Shown here: positions 39,763-40,971 of the stretch, one piece after another
Numbering within the stretch: position 1 is the stretch's first letter
Layout of the letters: each line of letters opens with the position of its first letter
From: CAZONU01 sp965370045
GTDB taxonomy: Bacteria; Planctomycetota; SZUA-567; JAKLDR01
Assembly: GCA_965370045.1 (NCBI GenBank)
Contig: CBDUSI010000029.1
Location: 1-40,971 of the forward strand
Length of the DNA stretch: 40,971 bases
Direction: 5' to 3'
Program-made: the position numbers and the translations under genes
The notes under the pieces: model-generated
The model's input: only the letters and a program-made list of their open reading frames with translations
Told to the model about the DNA's origin: nothing
Database searches by the model: none

Positions 39763-39873
39763 GCTCGGAGAGGCACCTTCAGGTGCCCGACGAGAGGCAA
39801 GTCGCTTGCCATGACCACGCCAGGGAGGGCGGAACCTCGACGGTTTGACAGGACGTCAAAAGGCATCGTTTGG
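39763..39873 (+). repeat. structured dispersed repeat, copy B
   Basis: About 111 bp on the plus strand. Stem CTCG/CGAG around GGCACC/GGTGCC; hairpin GGCAAG/CTTGCC; hairpin CGCC/GGCG with AGGGAG in the loop; hairpin TTTGAC/GTCAAA with AGGAC in the loop. The last stem differs from copies A and C (TTTGCC/GGCAAA) by paired changes on both sides. It lies 77 bp upstream of the duplicated HTH ORF, in the same orientation. Confidence 0.85.
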
Positions 39874-39949
39874 GAAACGCAGCGGTGATCCAGAAGCGCA
39901 CACAGCCGGATACAGGTAATGGCGGGCCTTCAGGGGGGTATCGCAAGAC

Positions 39950-40948
39950 GTGATACGTAACGCTGCCGAGGGGCTGCCCTTTCCCCGCGATCTGCTCATC
40001 CATGCCGCCCGTATGCGCGCGCGCGGGATTTCGTGGGGGACAATCGCCGCGCGAACGCCGCACACCGCGGCCGACCTCGGCCGGCTGCCCTTTGACCACC
40101 CCGAGATCTGGGAACCGCTGTACAAGCGCGCCGAAAAGCTCGCGCTTCAGGAAGCCGAAGGCCAGATGTTCAAGGCGCTCAACGTGCTCCTCGAAGGCGA
40201 AGACGCCAACGCCGCCGAGAAGGCCGCCAGAGAGTTATTGGTGCATCGCAGACACATCGAGAGACGGCGTTATCAACCACCAAGACACCAAGAAGACCAA
40301 GAAGGTGAGTGTTCAGAGCTCAGTGTTCGGTGTTCAGGAGTCCTGAAAACTGAGGACCGAAAACTGAAAACTGGCTTGGTGCCTTGGTGTCTTGGTGGTG
40401 AAAGAGAAACTCCCGAAGAGCTACGCGTTCCCATCATCCAACTGGCCTGCTGCCGGGCGCAGGGCGAAGACCTGCTCTCAACGGCCGCGGAGATTGGCTA
40501 CCATCACGAAGAAGTCGAGCGCTGGCCGTTCATCTATGCCAAAGCCTGGGACCAGCACTGGCGCACCGCGTGCCTCGAAACCGCGCGTGTTTATGCGGCG
40601 AGGGCAATCAGGAAGCTCACCGACCTCGCGTTCGACGTGGACAGAAACCTCGCCGCCCGCGCGGCGCGGACGCTGCTGGTTCACAGACGGCACATGCATT
40701 GGCGACTCCCGGAGCGGGGCCTTGCGCCCCCGACGGGAGGCGCTTCGCTTGACGAGACCACGCCAGGAGGGCGGGACCTCACGGTTTGCCAGGGAGGGCA
40801 AAAGACATCGTTTGAGAACGGGACGCAGAACGGGGAAAGACCCGCAGCCGAGGGGGGCGTGCCTACCCGGAAACGCGGGCATCGCCTTAACATATCCGTC
40901 ATCCCTGACTCAGGCTTTAGTCGCCATCCCTGGCGACGGCTCGCTTAA
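39950..40948 (+). CDS. duplicated HTH-domain ORF, interrupted by repeats (probably decaying)
   Basis: A 332-codon frame from GTG 39950 (AGGGGGG upstream). Two related modules of about 85 residues are visible: residues 9-105 (ARGISWGTIAARTPHTAADL, LGRLPFDHPEIWEPLYKRAE, KAARELLVHRRHIERR) and about 160-250 (LSTAAEIGYHHEEVERWPF, AARAARTLLVHRRHMHWRL). The pattern of a homeodomain-like HTH with 'W/LP..P' then helices ending LLVHRRH resembles small-terminase or transposase-type HTH proteins. Between the modules about 45 codons come from a 122-bp inverted-repeat element, and the last 80 codons run through structured repeat copy C. The frame survives both insertions without stops. Probably the two modules are real and the joint protein is a relic, or an unusual fusion. 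Confidence 0.45.
   Translation: MIRNAAEGLPFPRDLLIHAARMRARGISWGTIAARTPHTAADLGRLPFDHPEIWEPLYKRAEKLALQEAEGQMFKALNVLLEGEDANAAEKAARELLVHRRHIERRRYQPPRHQEDQEGECSELSVRCSGVLKTEDRKLKTGLVPWCLGGERETPEELRVPIIQLACCRAQGEDLLSTAAEIGYHHEEVERWPFIYAKAWDQHWRTACLETARVYAARAIRKLTDLAFDVDRNLAARAARTLLVHRRHMHWRLPERGLAPPTGGASLDETTPGGRDLTVCQGGQKTSFENGTQNGERPAAEGGVPTRKRGHRLNISVIPDSGFSRHPWRRLA
40277..40398. mobile_element. inverted-repeat element within the HTH ORF (MITE-like)
   Basis: Perfect 16-bp terminal inverted repeats: CCACCAAGACACCAAG (40277-40292) and its complement (40383-40398). Inside lie GTTCAG/CTGAAC-like strings with a central palindrome TTCAGGA-G-TCCTGAA (40333-40347), so the whole element can fold on itself. 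The arms are a string of CACCAAG/CTTGGTG units, a repeat type common between genes in environmental genomes. A solitary arm occurs at 39738-39753. No target-site duplication was seen. Confidence 0.75.
40705..40816 (+). repeat. structured dispersed repeat, copy C
   Basis: About 112 bp on the plus strand, lying inside the 3' part of the HTH ORF. Stem CTCCCG/CGGGAG around GGGGC/GCCCC (both changed in a paired way relative to copies A and B); hairpin CGCC/GGCG with AGGAG in the loop; hairpin TTTGCC/GGCAAA with AGGGAG in the loop; then AAGACATCGTTTGAG as in copy A. Confidence 0.85.
40898..40937 (-). repeat. two consecutive hairpins with CAGGGATG loops
   Basis: Read on the minus strand: GTCGCC-AGGGAT-GGCGAC (40920-40937) and GTCA-GGGA-TGAC (40898-40909), both presenting CAGGGATG across the loop. 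The first overlaps the end of the HTH ORF. The sequence beyond, to the window end, resembles the start of a further structured repeat but is cut off. Confidence 0.6.
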
Positions 40949-40971
40949 AGTCGCTCGCCGCTCCGGGCCGG

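Larger units (their letters stand above)
39392..39949. other. repeat-rich intergenic region
   Basis: About 560 bp without a convincing gene, AT-richer than its surroundings in the middle. It holds five tandem heptamers (39578-39612), a single arm of the CCACCAAGxCACCAAG repeat (39738-39753), and copy B of the structured repeat. The stretch 39392-39577 shows no recognisable feature. Confidence 0.7.

Overview
The window is a GC-rich bacterial chromosomal segment, dense in genes and mostly on the minus strand. No rRNA, tRNA, CRISPR array, transposase or integrase was recognised by eye. The organism looks like a free-living, probably Gram-negative bacterium of the Planctomycetota or a related PVC/candidate phylum. 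The pointers are several lipoboxes, secreted HEAT/TPR/propeller proteins, small lysine-rich and zinc-ribbon proteins, SpoIIE/RsbW/STAS partner switching and a uroporphyrinogen-decarboxylase-like catabolic protein. This placement is inference; no 16S gene is present.

Region 1 (14-11795, minus) is one long directon headed by argB-argD under a good TTGACA/TAGCAT promoter. It continues through a TPR protein, a 547-residue exported protein, three small HEAT-like exported paralogues, an HD-GYP response regulator, RNase PH, a lipoprotein with a duplicated domain, a frameshifted UroD-family gene and a small lipoprotein. Many junctions are TGATG, TAATG, ATGA or GTGA overlaps, so translation is probably coupled. 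Region 2 (12021-13549, plus) is an Rrf2 regulator with cysK, resembling the CymR-CysK pair. Region 3 (13556-17935, minus) is leuS, a BamE-like membrane protein, a 43-residue protein and a TGS-domain GTPase.

Region 4 (17983-26647) carries two partner-switching modules. On plus is a SpoIIE phosphatase with three tandem CCHC zinc-finger-like repeats, followed by an STAS protein with Thr in place of the usual phospho-Ser. On minus is GGDEF cyclase, HAMP-SpoIIE phosphatase, RsbW-like kinase, canonical STAS, DUF523, DEDDh exonuclease, mutL. Region 5 (26741-30166, minus) is an amidohydrolase operon with zinc-ribbon proteins, two small ORFs and pgpA. Region 6 (30230-34157, minus) is a glycogen operon: glgC, a DUF4912 protein with a histone-H1-like Lys/Ala tract, and a GH57 branching enzyme.

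Region 7 (34181-39391, minus) encodes exported proteins: two tandemly duplicated lipoproteins, one ending in two ExbD-like domains, a secreted propeller, an STN-like anchored protein, an anchored HEAT-repeat protein and a 36-residue lysine-rich protein. Region 8 (39392-40971) is repeat-rich, with a duplicated HTH ORF interrupted by an inverted-repeat element.

The most notable new signal is a dispersed ~112-bp repeat present three times (36686-36797 minus, 39763-39873 plus, 40705-40816 plus). Its stems show compensatory base changes between copies, and two of its hairpins always carry GGA in the loop. Two further hairpins at the window end carry CAGGGATG-type loops on the minus strand. This points to a structured RNA or REP-like family, possibly able to bind a CsrA/RsmA-type protein.
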